Shown: positions 51,230-59,490 of the stretch, in pieces | How positions within the stretch are numbered: position 1 is the first letter of the stretch | Layout of the letters: every line of letters begins with the position of its first letter | NCBI RefSeq assembly: GCF_000807675.2 | Contig: NZ_CP019962.1 | Coordinates: 310,001 to 374,000 of the forward strand | Reading direction: 5' to 3' | Origin: Eubacterium limosum | GTDB taxonomy: Bacteria > Bacillota > Clostridia > Eubacteriales > Eubacteriaceae | DNA: 64,000 nucleotides | The notes under the pieces: model-generated | The model's input: only the letters and a program-made list of their open reading frames with translations | What the model was told of the DNA's origin: nothing | Databases searched by the model: none | Translations under genes and position numbers: made by a program

Positions 51230-51331
51230 GTCTTTTCCTCTTTCGTTTGGATTGTTTTCTTTAATTATAACATTTTATCCTAAGGCTGGATTGAGTCTTT
51301 AAGGGCTCAATGCCTTTAAACAACCATACTT

Positions 51332-52015
51332 TTATTCCATTTTCAAATCAGGCTCTGTCCAAAAAACTTCTAAAAAAGAAGTTTTTAATTGTCCACTTAA
51401 GCGAATAGCGGTCTCCGCAATAATCGATTTATCCTCTTCCGGCACAGACAGTCCGATAAGCAGCTGGTTTAAGAAATAAGAAACGCATTCCGTGCTTGGG
51501 GCATTTAGTTCCCCTGACATAAACTGACGTAAAAACTCTCCCTGGCAGGCAGTATTTGTAATATAAAAAAGTTTAAACTCCAAAGTCTCCGGGTTTTTTT
51601 TTGCCGCTTTATACAGGGTCCTGAAAACACTTAAATAAAAGTCATTTCCAGGAATAACCCCCGTATGGTTGAGGTAAATCTCAGAAAAAAAACGATTCAG
51701 CTTTGGATCAGACATCACGGACAGAAAAAAAGCCGCAATACACGTACATCCCTTTTGAATCAAATCTCCACCGTAATGCCGTGCCTCAATCTCCTGATTT
51801 ACGCATCCATAAAAACGGTTATTGATATCATTGGTCAAAAAGCTCGCAATGTCAGTCTTATCCTTAAAATAGTGAAAAAGATTCGTTCTCGGGATCTCCG
51901 CTGCTTCGCAGATATTTTTCAGTGTTGTTTTGTTAAACCCATTTTTATAAAAAAGTAACTTTGAGTAGTATATAATCTTCTGTTTCGTCGCAATTCCTGC
52001 TTCGTTATTTGCCAT
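51332..52015 (-). CDS. TetR family regulator
   Basis: A 227-residue regulator: N-terminal helix-turn-helix (LLFYKNGFNKTTLKNICEAA, then PRTNLFHYFKDKTDIASF) and a helical ligand domain. The start at 52015 follows AGAGAGGT; a longer frame lacks a ribosome site. Divergent from the URO-D operon, with paired operator sites between, so it probably represses that operon and itself. Its ligand is unknown. Confidence 0.92.
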   Translation of the reverse strand: MANNEAGIATKQKIIYYSKLLFYKNGFNKTTLKNICEAAEIPRTNLFHYFKDKTDIASFLTNDINNRFYGCVNQEIEARHYGGDLIQKGCTCIAAFFLSVMSDPKLNRFFSEIYLNHTGVIPGNDFYLSVFRTLYKAAKKNPETLEFKLFYITNTACQGEFLRQFMSGELNAPSTECVSYFLNQLLIGLSVPEEDKSIIAETAIRLSGQLKTSFLEVFWTEPDLKME

Positions 52016-52052
52016 AATTAACCTCTCTCTATCTGTTCTCTTAATCTTAACG

Positions 52053-52068
52053 AATTCACATGTGAATT
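52053..52068. promoter_or_regulatory. Palindrome at the tetR promoter
   Basis: AATTCACATGTGAATT, perfect, inside a possible minus-strand promoter (TTGCAA, 17 bases, TAAGAT). Possible autoregulatory site, though unlike the two sites nearer the URO-D gene. Confidence 0.5.
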
Positions 52069-52087
52069 GCAAACAAAAATATTTTTA

Positions 52088-52143
52088 TTGACATGCGTCG
52101 AAAAATATTCTATAATGTTTTTATATTAATCGACACGTGTCAA
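52088..52143 (+). promoter_or_regulatory. Promoter and TetR operators of the URO-D operon
   Basis: TTGACA (52088-52093) and TATAAT (52111-52116), spacer 17. One operator copy TTGACATGCGTCGA covers the -35; the second, TCGACACGTGTCAA (52130-52143), is near-palindromic and sits just after the start point. Read on opposite strands, the two differ at two bases. Confidence 0.82.
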
Positions 52144-52191
52144 TAAATGCAGATCTGCAGTCTGCTAGTTTAATTTATAAGGGAGATCAAA

Positions 52192-53358
52192 ATGGAAAAT
52201 CAAAATCCTGTATATCTGGAAAAACTGGATCGGCTGAATAAAACCATCGAAAAGGGAACAGCTGACCGTGTCCCCGTCCTGCCAATTATGGAAACCTGGG
52301 CCGCTTTCTATGGTGGAGCCAATCTTGAGGACGCCTATGTCAAAAATCCTAACACTCTATTCAACGCCTATAAAAAAATCAATGAAACGATCTATTTAGA
52401 TGGCATTCTTGAAAACGGCAACCTGATTCCGCTGAAAATGATGTCCAACTTTGGCGAGGGCATCTATACATTGACCGATAAAGGCTTTGTCACAAAGGGC
52501 AGCGAGGGTGCAACAATGGACCCGTCTGAATACCCTGAGCTTGTAAAAAATCCACTTGCCTTTTTCGCAAACGTCATTGCGCCCAGAAAATACCCTATTT
52601 TAAAGGAGGACCCAGAAAAAAACTTAGACCGCCTTCGCAAAGCCTTCGGCGATTTTATGGAATTTTTGCAGTTCAACGGACAGGTTGACAGTCGAATCGA
52701 AAATGAACTTGGCCTTCCGGTTCTCGCCAAAGGTGTTGGCTTCCTCACACCTGACATGATTCTTGATTTTTTACGAGATTTTGTCGGTGTTTCATTGGAT
52801 CTCCGCAGACATCCCGAAGAATTTTTAGCAGCCTGCGACGCAATTTTTGAGCCTGCACTCGAGATGACCCTCGGTTCCTATCCCGTCGCGGACAAACGCG
52901 GCGTTGTTTTCTCACCGCTTCACTTACCCACCTTCCTCAAACCTAAAGACTTTGAAAAATTTTATTTCCCATTTATGTACAAATTTGTGGAAGAGGTTGC
53001 CGTCAAGCGCGGGTATCGTATTTTCTTCTTTATGGAAAATGACTGGACGCCTTATCTCAGTATTCTTCAAGGACTTCCAGATGCAGATATTATCGGTTTG
53101 TTTGAAGGTGGAGACCTCAAACATATAAAAGCATCCATTGGAAATAAATTCTGTATCTGGGGCGGAATGCCACTGTCCCTGCTGCGTCTCGGCACAGAAC
53201 AGGAATGCATTGACAAAGCTAAAGAATGTCTGGATTTATACGCTCCCGGTGGCAACTATGTCTTCTCCACTGATATGAATCTTCTTTCTCTTGAAGACGC
53301 AAAGCCTGAAAATTTAAAGGCTGTCTGCCAGTATGTACACGAAAACGGAAAATATTAG
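52192..53358 (+). CDS. Uroporphyrinogen decarboxylase-family (MtaA-like) protein
   Basis: A 388-residue protein of the URO-D superfamily, which in acetogens and methanogens includes many corrinoid-dependent methyltransferases and O-demethylases. Seen: ADRVPVLPIMETWAAFYGGA near the start, HLPTFLKPKDFEKFYFPFMY, FMENDWTPYLSIL and a final CIWGGMPLSLL. No corrinoid protein or activator gene is beside it. True heme-synthesis activity is unlikely given the TetR context. Ribosome site GGGAG lies upstream. Confidence 0.85.
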   Translation: MENQNPVYLEKLDRLNKTIEKGTADRVPVLPIMETWAAFYGGANLEDAYVKNPNTLFNAYKKINETIYLDGILENGNLIPLKMMSNFGEGIYTLTDKGFVTKGSEGATMDPSEYPELVKNPLAFFANVIAPRKYPILKEDPEKNLDRLRKAFGDFMEFLQFNGQVDSRIENELGLPVLAKGVGFLTPDMILDFLRDFVGVSLDLRRHPEEFLAACDAIFEPALEMTLGSYPVADKRGVVFSPLHLPTFLKPKDFEKFYFPFMYKFVEEVAVKRGYRIFFFMENDWTPYLSILQGLPDADIIGLFEGGDLKHIKASIGNKFCIWGGMPLSLLRLGTEQECIDKAKECLDLYAPGGNYVFSTDMNLLSLEDAKPENLKAVCQYVHENGKY

Positions 53359-53367
53359 GAGGAAAAA

Positions 53368-53490
53368 ATGGAAAATTATCAATTAATGGATACGTTTGAG
53401 ACTTTAAAGAAAGAGCTGCTACAGCAAATGCCAGAGCCGCAGGCCGACGGATTAATAACAGCTATGATTTTACAGCTGCTTATGCGTTAA
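53368..53490 (+). CDS. Small protein between URO-D and DUF2798 genes
   Basis: A 40-residue frame beginning MENYQLMDTFETLKKELLQQ, with a perfect AGGAGG 6 bases before its ATG and only 9 bases after the URO-D stop. It looks amphipathic and helical. Too short for a family call, but the ribosome site and spacing argue for translation. Confidence 0.65.
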   Translation: MENYQLMDTFETLKKELLQQMPEPQADGLITAMILQLLMR

Positions 53491-53496
53491 AAATTC

Positions 53497-53530
53497 AAAG
53501 GCCTTGACATATAAATATGCCAGGGCCTTT
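53497..53530 (+). terminator. Terminator-like hairpin before the DUF2798 gene
   Basis: AAAGGCC/GGCCTTT with a long loop containing further pairing. It may stop part of the transcription before the next gene. Confidence 0.5.
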
Positions 53531-53547
53531 AATAAAAGGATTTTTCG

Positions 53548-53988
53548 ATGTTCACACAAAAACACAGAGGGACTATTACCTGCTTCTATTTTTGTTTATT
53601 AGTTTCTGCGGCACTTTCTATCATCATGACCCGAATTAACACCGGCGCATTTTTATGGATACCGATATTTATAACTTTTATCGAAGCATTTTTAATTAGT
53701 TTTATTGTTTCTTCGATCTTACCAATCGCTAAATGGGGTTGTGATCTGGCCCTAAAACTAAAAATAAAACCAAACAGTTTTATTTTTATTCTGATTTCAA
53801 ATATTCCTGTCACAATAATTCTGGTGCTCATTCTGTCATTTTGCTTAACCGCTTTAAATCTTGGTTTTTCAAAAGATTTTATGGCATCCTGGCTCCAGAG
53901 CATCCCCACTTCATTAACCGCTGTATACACTGTGTCTGTAATGATTACGCCTCTTGTCAACAGACTTGTCGAAAAAAGTCTTCATTAA
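53548..53988 (+). CDS. DUF2798 membrane protein
   Basis: A 146-residue protein with four hydrophobic helices in two similar halves (SIIMTRINTGAFLWIPIF, then VTIILVLILSFCLTALNLGF), as in DUF2798. Function unknown. Third in the TetR-controlled operon, after a weak terminator. Confidence 0.82.
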   Translation: MFTQKHRGTITCFYFCLLVSAALSIIMTRINTGAFLWIPIFITFIEAFLISFIVSSILPIAKWGCDLALKLKIKPNSFIFILISNIPVTIILVLILSFCLTALNLGFSKDFMASWLQSIPTSLTAVYTVSVMITPLVNRLVEKSLH

Positions 53989-54005
53989 ATTTCTTTAAAG
54001 GATAA

Positions 54006-54032
54006 AACAGAGCAGGCAACTCCTGCTCTGTT
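54006..54032 (+). terminator. Stem-loop after the DUF2798 gene
   Basis: AACAGAGCAGG/CCTGCTCTGTT with a 5-base loop; strong stem but no T run. Confidence 0.5.
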
Positions 54033-54129
54033 CAGGCATAAAACCCTCAGTCAGAGGCGTATAAGCACATTTCACTTGTTTAAGTTATGATTAACAAACC
54101 ATCTTACTTCTTTTTAAAAATTTTACACC

Positions 54130-54492
54130 TTACTTCTTCCGGACCTCATAATACCCGTAGCGCTCCACCGAATCGTCCAGGCCGGCCAGCTTTTCGAGCT
54201 GGACCTTCAGGTTGGCGGTTTTGACGTTGTGGGCCACGGCCAGGCCGCCTTTAAAGCTGACGATCACCACTGCCGCGTAAACGGTCTGGTGGTCTGTCGT
54301 GATCTTGAGCAGGGTACCAAAATCCTTCAGCTCCTCTGTGGCAACGCTGCGGATATCCCGCAGCTCAAGCCGCTGCCCCTTGTCATAGGCAATGATGGTG
54401 GGCACACGGTCAATGTCGAGAATGCAGGCCTTTTTAAAATCTGCCAGCGAGGTGAAGCCCTCGCCCTCAAAATAAATAATCTTATAGTTCAT
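54130..54492 (-). CDS. Hypothetical protein next to the DeoR gene
   Basis: A 120-residue soluble protein starting MNYKIIYFEGEGFTSLADFK. No family recognised. It is downstream of the DeoR-type gene on the same strand with a 66-base gap, so it may share its transcript. Confidence 0.6.
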   Translation of the reverse strand: MNYKIIYFEGEGFTSLADFKKACILDIDRVPTIIAYDKGQRLELRDIRSVATEELKDFGTLLKITTDHQTVYAAVVIVSFKGGLAVAHNVKTANLKVQLEKLAGLDDSVERYGYYEVRKK

Positions 54493-54558
54493 CGAATATA
54501 CCGCCTTTTTTATGAATGTCCGCTGGGGACTTCTGAAATCAAATGCAGACCGCCGGAG

Positions 54559-55326
54559 TCAGTTCTTTGCCAGGATCAGCTTTGTCTCTCTGGAAATGTC
54601 CTCCGCGGCGCTTTCCTGTATGTTCTGGTCGATGATCAGCCCGGTCACGTCCTTCCAGCCGGCGTAGGCAAACAGCCCGGCGCTCTGGCATTTGCTGCTG
54701 TCACACACCGTGTAGGTGGCTGTGCTGGCAGCGATGACCTTTTTCTTGAACTCGGCCTCCTCGTAGGACAGCGTGGACGGGCCTGCCAGTCCCTTGAAGC
54801 CGTCAGAGCCCAGAAACGCAATGTCGGCGTGCACGGCCGCCAGCGCGCTGGTGGCCCAGTCGCCAACCGCGGCTTTACTGCTGCTGCGCACCAAACCGCC
54901 AAACAGGTATACCGCATTGTCAGATTCTGCCAGCATGGCTGCAATGGTCACCGAGTTGGTGAAAATGGTCAGCCCTTCCTTCAGGAGCAGTTGTCTGGCG
55001 ATGGCGCCAGTGGTGCTTCCCGTGTCCAGTATTACAGCGGCCCCGGGCTGGATAAGCCGGATGGCGGCTGTGGCGATGGCGGCCTTGGCGTCAGCGTGCT
55101 CGGATTCCTTAACATTGAGCGGGCGCTCCACAAAGTCACTTTTCGCGATGGCGCCGCCGTGGCTCTTGGTCGCAATGCCCTCCTCCTCCAGATAGATGAT
55201 ATCCTTTCGGATGGTTTCGGTAGAGACGCCAAAGCGCTCGGACAGGTTCCCAACCTTGATGCTGCCTTCCTTCATGAGAATCTGGGCAATGCGGTTCCGC
55301 CGGTCTGCTGTCAGTGATTTGCTCAT
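54559..55326 (-). CDS. DeoR family regulator
   Basis: A 255-residue repressor. The N-terminal winged helix is RRNRIAQILMKEGSIKVGNL and FGVSTETIRKDIIYLEEEGI; the C-terminal sensor domain (VILDTGSTTGAIARQLLLKE, then IAFLGSDGFKGLAGPS) binds sugar phosphates. Divergent from the dehydrogenase-PTS operon, which it probably represses until a phosphorylated hexitol or ketose appears. Confidence 0.92.
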   Translation of the reverse strand: MSKSLTADRRNRIAQILMKEGSIKVGNLSERFGVSTETIRKDIIYLEEEGIATKSHGGAIAKSDFVERPLNVKESEHADAKAAIATAAIRLIQPGAAVILDTGSTTGAIARQLLLKEGLTIFTNSVTIAAMLAESDNAVYLFGGLVRSSSKAAVGDWATSALAAVHADIAFLGSDGFKGLAGPSTLSYEEAEFKKKVIAASTATYTVCDSSKCQSAGLFAYAGWKDVTGLIIDQNIQESAAEDISRETKLILAKN

Positions 55327-55393
55327 AAGTGTGCCTCCCTTTTCTTTTTTACTATTTTATCACATTTTTCCAACCAATCACAACTAAATAAAT

Positions 55394-55500
55394 GTGATTT
55401 ATTTTGATTTTTCGCTTGACAACAATAAATCGCAATGTTATACTTTGGATAAGTTGTGAAATAAGTTTATTTTTATAGCGAATTATTGTGATTTTAAAGA
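55394..55500 (+). promoter_or_regulatory. Promoter and DeoR-type sites of the hexitol operon
   Basis: TTGACA (55416-55421) and TATACT (55439-55444), spacer 17. Repeated TGTGATTT-like motifs (near 55394 and 55488, and reversed AATCGCAA between) flank the promoter and may be DeoR sites. Confidence 0.6.
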
Positions 55501-55514
55501 AGTGAGGTATAAAC

Positions 55515-56786
55515 ATGAAAGCGAAAGCAGTCCGTCTTTACGGAAAAGATGATTTACGGCTGGAGGAATTTGAATTGCCAGAGATCCGGGAGGATGAAAT
55601 TCTGGTTAAGGTCATGAGCGACAGCATCTGCATGTCGACCTACAAGCTGGTGGACCAGGGCAAGGCCCATAAGCGCTGCCCGCAGAACGTGGACACTAAC
55701 CCGGTCATCATCGGCCATGAGTTTGCCGGTGTAATTGTAAAGGTTGGTGAAAAATGGAAGGATCAGTTTAAGCCGGGCCAGAAATTCGCGCAGCAGCCAG
55801 CCCTGAACTACAAGGGAAAGCTTGATTCTCCGGGCTACTCCTACGAATGGTGCGGCGGCGCCACCACCTACTGCATTATGCCGCACGAGGTCATGGAGCT
55901 GGGCTGCCTGATGCCCTATGAGGGAAAAAGCTTTTACAAGGCGTCTCTGGGCGAGCCCATGAGCTGCATTATCGGCGGGTACCACTCAAACTACCACACC
56001 AACAAGCGCGACCACAGCCATGCCATGGGCACCAAGGCAGGCGGCAATATTCTCATCATGGGCGGCTGCGGGCCTATGGGGCTGGGCGCAGTGGAATACG
56101 GCCTCAACTTTGAGAACAAGCCAAAACGCATTGTGGTGACTGACATCGACGATGCCCGCATCGAACGGGCCAGAGCGGTGATCTCACCGGAAAGCGCAGC
56201 GCAGAAGGGCATCGAGCTGGTCTATGTGAATACCGCAGCTCTGGAGGACGCTTACGATGGCCTGATGGCCATCTCGGAGGGACACGGCTACGACGATGTT
56301 TTTGTGTACGCGCCGATCCGTCAGGTCGCTGAGCTGGGCGACCGGCTGCTGGCCTTTGACGGCTGCATGAACTTCTTTGCTGGCCCCACCAACAAGGACT
56401 TTATGGCCGATATTAACCTGTACAACGTCCATTACACCAGCAGCCACATCATGGGCACCACCGGTGGCGACAACAATGACCTCATCGAGGCCAACGCTCT
56501 GGCCGCCAGAGGCGTCATTGACCCGTCGGTGATGGTCACCCACATCGGCGGCATTGACAGCATCGCGGAGGCGACTCTGGGGCTGCCCAAAATTCCGGGC
56601 GGCAAAAAGCTCACCTACACTCAGTTTGATATGCCTTTGACGGCCATTGAAGATTTTGCTAAACTGGGGGAAACAGATCCGCTGTTTAAAAAGCTGGCAG
56701 ACTGCTGCGACGCCCATAACGGATTGTGGAATGACGACGCTGAGGCCATCCTTTTCAGACATTTCGGCATCTGCGCCGAAGCCTGA
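55515..56786 (+). CDS. sorE: Zinc-dependent dehydrogenase, L-sorbose-1-phosphate reductase type
   Basis: A 423-residue medium-chain dehydrogenase: zinc-site residues in DSICMSTYK and VIIGHEFAGVIVKVGE, a nucleotide-binding turn ILIMGGCGPMGLGAVEYG, and the length and C-terminus of the SorE/sugar-phosphate dehydrogenase group. Together with the downstream mannitol-type PTS it probably oxidises or reduces a phosphorylated hexitol/ketose (mannitol, sorbitol or sorbose). The start follows GAAGTGAGG. Confidence 0.82.
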   Translation: MKAKAVRLYGKDDLRLEEFELPEIREDEILVKVMSDSICMSTYKLVDQGKAHKRCPQNVDTNPVIIGHEFAGVIVKVGEKWKDQFKPGQKFAQQPALNYKGKLDSPGYSYEWCGGATTYCIMPHEVMELGCLMPYEGKSFYKASLGEPMSCIIGGYHSNYHTNKRDHSHAMGTKAGGNILIMGGCGPMGLGAVEYGLNFENKPKRIVVTDIDDARIERARAVISPESAAQKGIELVYVNTAALEDAYDGLMAISEGHGYDDVFVYAPIRQVAELGDRLLAFDGCMNFFAGPTNKDFMADINLYNVHYTSSHIMGTTGGDNNDLIEANALAARGVIDPSVMVTHIGGIDSIAEATLGLPKIPGGKKLTYTQFDMPLTAIEDFAKLGETDPLFKKLADCCDAHNGLWNDDAEAILFRHFGICAEA

Positions 56787-56860
56787 GCGCACAGAGCCGC
56801 TGACATCACCGAGCCGACACCGTTTTTAAATGATTTTGTAAATTTTGAAGGAGAAGTATC

Positions 56861-58732
56861 ATGAAAGAGAAAGTTCAGGTTTTCGGCCGTTTTTTAAGCA
56901 GCATGGTTATGCCCAATATCGGCGCCTTTATCGCCTGGGGGCTGATCGCTGCCCTCTTTATCAAAACCGGGTGGCTGCCCAACGAACAGCTTGCACAGCT
57001 GGTGGACCCCATGAGCCAGTATCTGCTGCCGCTGCTCATTGCCTACACAGGCGGTAAGCTCACAGGCGGCTCCCGCGGCGGCGTTATGGCTGCCATTGCC
57101 ACGATGGGTGTCGTTGTCGCCACGGATGTGCCGATGTTTTTAGGCGCCATGATTATGGGGCCCTTTGCCGGCTGGGTCATTAAAAAATTTGACGCCCTGG
57201 TCGAAGGGCACATCAAGGCCGGGTTTGAGATGCTGATCAACAATTTCTCGGTTGGCATTCTCGGCGGCATCCTCGCCATTCTGTCCTACTATGTCTTTGC
57301 GCCGGCCATGCTGGCTGCCACTGGCGCTATGGCTGCCGGCGTCCAGTTCTTTGTGAACCACAGCATCCTGCCCCTTGCCAGTCTCTTTATCGAACCGGCC
57401 AAGGTGCTGTTCCTGAACAACGCCATCAACCACGGTATTCTGACCCCACTCGGTTTACAGCAGGTTCAGGAAGCCGGAAAATCCATCTTTTTTCTCATGG
57501 AATCCAACCCGGGTCCTGGTCTTGGTATTCTGCTGGCCTACTGCCTCGCCGGGAAGGGCAGCGCCAGGGATACGGCGCCGGGCGCCATTATCATCCATTT
57601 CTTTGGCGGTATCCACGAGATTTATTTTCCCTATGTGCTCATGAACCCCGTCCTGCTTCTGGCGGTCATGGGCGGCGGCGCTGCGGGTGTCTTTACCTTT
57701 AACCTGCTGGGCGCTGGCCTGGTCGGCCCGGCCTCACCGGGTTCCATTCTCGCCATTATGGCCATGGTTCCCAAAAGCGGCGGCTACCTGGGCGTGCTGG
57801 CCGGTGTGGCCGTGGCAGCGGTCGTCTCCTTTGCCATTGCCCTGCCACTGCTCAAAATCTTTGGCAAAGACGAAAACCTCGAGGACGCCATCGCCAAAAA
57901 GGACGCCATGAAAGCCGCCGCCAAGGGCGAGACCGCCCCAGTCCTGAGCCCGGATACCGACGTTTCTGCCATCCGCCACATCGTTTTTGCCTGTGACGCG
58001 GGTATGGGCTCCTCAGCCATGGGCGCCACGGTTCTCAGCAAGAAGCTGAATGCGGCCGGCCGAGACGACATCTGCGTAGAGCACGCCTCTGTCTCCGATA
58101 TTCCGTCCCACGCCCAGATTGTCGTGACCCATCAGGACCTGCGCGAAAGGGCCGCTCACAGTGCCCCTCAGGCAGAGCTTGTGCTGATCACCAACTTCAT
58201 GAACGCGCCAGAGTACGATGTGCTGGCCGCACGCCTGTCCCAGATTGACACCCCAGCCGACCGCGAAGCGGCCAGCATCTGTCCTGAGACCAAAGCGGCC
58301 CATAACGCCTCCGAAATCCTGCCCCTTAACAGCATTCAGACCGGCTGCGCCCCCGATGACAAGGAGGCTGTGATCCGCCGGGCCGGCCAGATGCTTGTGG
58401 ACAGCGGCTGCGTGGACGCAGACTACATCCCGGCCATGATCAAGCGCGAGGAATCCTTCGCGACCCATATCGGAAACGGTATCGCCATCCCCCACGGCGT
58501 TGAGGAGGCAAAGGCTAAAATCAAGCGAACCGGCCTGTCTGTCCAGCTCTTCCCAGACGGCACTCCCTGGGGCGACGTCACTGTGAAGGTCGTGATCGGC
58601 ATTGCAGGAGCGGGCGATGACCACCTGGACATCTTAGCCAATATCGCCACCAAGCTGGCGGCGCCGGAGGCCGTTGACGCGCTCATGGATAAAACGCCAG
58701 AGGAGCTCCAGATATTTTTTACCCAGGCGTAA
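56861..58732 (+). CDS. mtlA: PTS mannitol-type transporter EIICBA
   Basis: A 623-residue membrane protein that imports and phosphorylates a hexitol. IIC: PNIGAFIAWGLIAALFIKTG and FFGGIHEIYFPYVLMNP; IIB active Cys378 in FACDAGMGSSAMGA; IIA active His545 in GIAIPHGVEEAK. All three domains are complete. The family uses mannitol, but the partner dehydrogenase is not MtlD, so another hexitol is possible. A GAAGGAG site precedes the ATG. Confidence 0.9.
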   Translation: MKEKVQVFGRFLSSMVMPNIGAFIAWGLIAALFIKTGWLPNEQLAQLVDPMSQYLLPLLIAYTGGKLTGGSRGGVMAAIATMGVVVATDVPMFLGAMIMGPFAGWVIKKFDALVEGHIKAGFEMLINNFSVGILGGILAILSYYVFAPAMLAATGAMAAGVQFFVNHSILPLASLFIEPAKVLFLNNAINHGILTPLGLQQVQEAGKSIFFLMESNPGPGLGILLAYCLAGKGSARDTAPGAIIIHFFGGIHEIYFPYVLMNPVLLLAVMGGGAAGVFTFNLLGAGLVGPASPGSILAIMAMVPKSGGYLGVLAGVAVAAVVSFAIALPLLKIFGKDENLEDAIAKKDAMKAAAKGETAPVLSPDTDVSAIRHIVFACDAGMGSSAMGATVLSKKLNAAGRDDICVEHASVSDIPSHAQIVVTHQDLRERAAHSAPQAELVLITNFMNAPEYDVLAARLSQIDTPADREAASICPETKAAHNASEILPLNSIQTGCAPDDKEAVIRRAGQMLVDSGCVDADYIPAMIKREESFATHIGNGIAIPHGVEEAKAKIKRTGLSVQLFPDGTPWGDVTVKVVIGIAGAGDDHLDILANIATKLAAPEAVDALMDKTPEELQIFFTQA

Positions 58733-58812
58733 GGCGCCATCCTGTATGGCGATAGCCAATCGCAGAAATAGGAAGCCTCACAGACCTCTTTGAAAAAATT
58801 TTTAATTAACGC

Positions 58813-58843
58813 TTGACTTAAAGTTAACTTCAAGTTGTATCAT
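58813..58843 (+). promoter_or_regulatory. Promoter with MerR-type operator, flavodoxin gene
   Basis: TTGACT (58813-58818) and TATCAT (58838-58843) are 19 bases apart, the long spacer typical of MerR-activated promoters. The spacer holds the inverted repeat ACTTAAAGTTAACTTCAAGT. No MerR gene is present in the window. Confidence 0.7.
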
Positions 58844-58901
58844 TAACTTGAGTCGATTATAAGAAACAAGTCAATCAAAACATACAAGGAGGATTTTTTA
58901 A

Positions 58902-59378
58902 ATGAGTAAAGTATTCGTTGCATATTTCAGCGCAAGCGGTGTGACAAAGACTGTGGCCGAAAAACTGGCGCAGGAAATCAAGGCGGATTTGTTTGAGATC
59001 CAGCCGGAAACGCCCTACACAAGCGCAGACCTCAACTGGCAGAACGCCAAAAGCCGAAGCTCTGTTGAGATGAACGACAGAAGCAGCCGTCCGGCAATCC
59101 GTTCACGGGTGGCAGATATGGGGGCGTATGATGTGGTGTTCGTTGGATTTCCGGTGTGGTGGTACCGTGAGCCCTCCATTATCGACACGTTCATGGAGGA
59201 CTATGATTTTTCAGGAAAGACAGTCGTTCCCTTTGCTACGTCTGGCGGCAGTCCCATTGGCAGCTCCGGCAAAAATCTGGAGGCTCTGGCCCCAGGCGCA
59301 AAAGTCGAAAGCGGAAAACGGTTTGCGGCCAATACGCCCGGCAGCGAGCTTGCCGCCTGGGCCGCGCAGTGGCTGTGA
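58902..59378 (+). CDS. Flavodoxin-family protein
   Basis: A 158-residue FMN-binding protein of the Flavodoxin_4 group: [20 protein letters not shown] (phosphate loop), [20 protein letters not shown] and [15 protein letters not shown]. An electron carrier or quinone/oxidoreductase-type protein; likely induced by redox or aldehyde stress given its MerR-type promoter. AAGGAGG lies 9 bases upstream. Confidence 0.9.
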   Translation: MSKVFVAYFSASGVTKTVAEKLAQEIKADLFEIQPETPYTSADLNWQNAKSRSSVEMNDRSSRPAIRSRVADMGAYDVVFVGFPVWWYREPSIIDTFMEDYDFSGKTVVPFATSGGSPIGSSGKNLEALAPGAKVESGKRFAANTPGSELAAWAAQWL

Positions 59379-59452
59379 TGCCGTTGAGAGTAGCTGGGCT
59401 CATGCACTGATAAAGCTCCAAGCCCTTTTCTGTTTTTAGTTTGTTATCCTAA

Positions 59453-59483
59453 AAAGAACCCTGATTTTTCATCAGGGTTCTTT
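59453..59483. terminator. Bidirectional terminator
   Basis: AAAGAACCCTGAT/ATCAGGGTTCTTT stem with a 5-base loop, between the flavodoxin and GGDEF genes. Confidence 0.88.
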
Positions 59484-59490
59484 GCTGTTT

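Noticed and set aside
54229-55317. 362-codon plus-strand frame
   Set aside because: Mirror of the DeoR gene; the DeoR domains are clear and the plus-strand protein is not recognisable.
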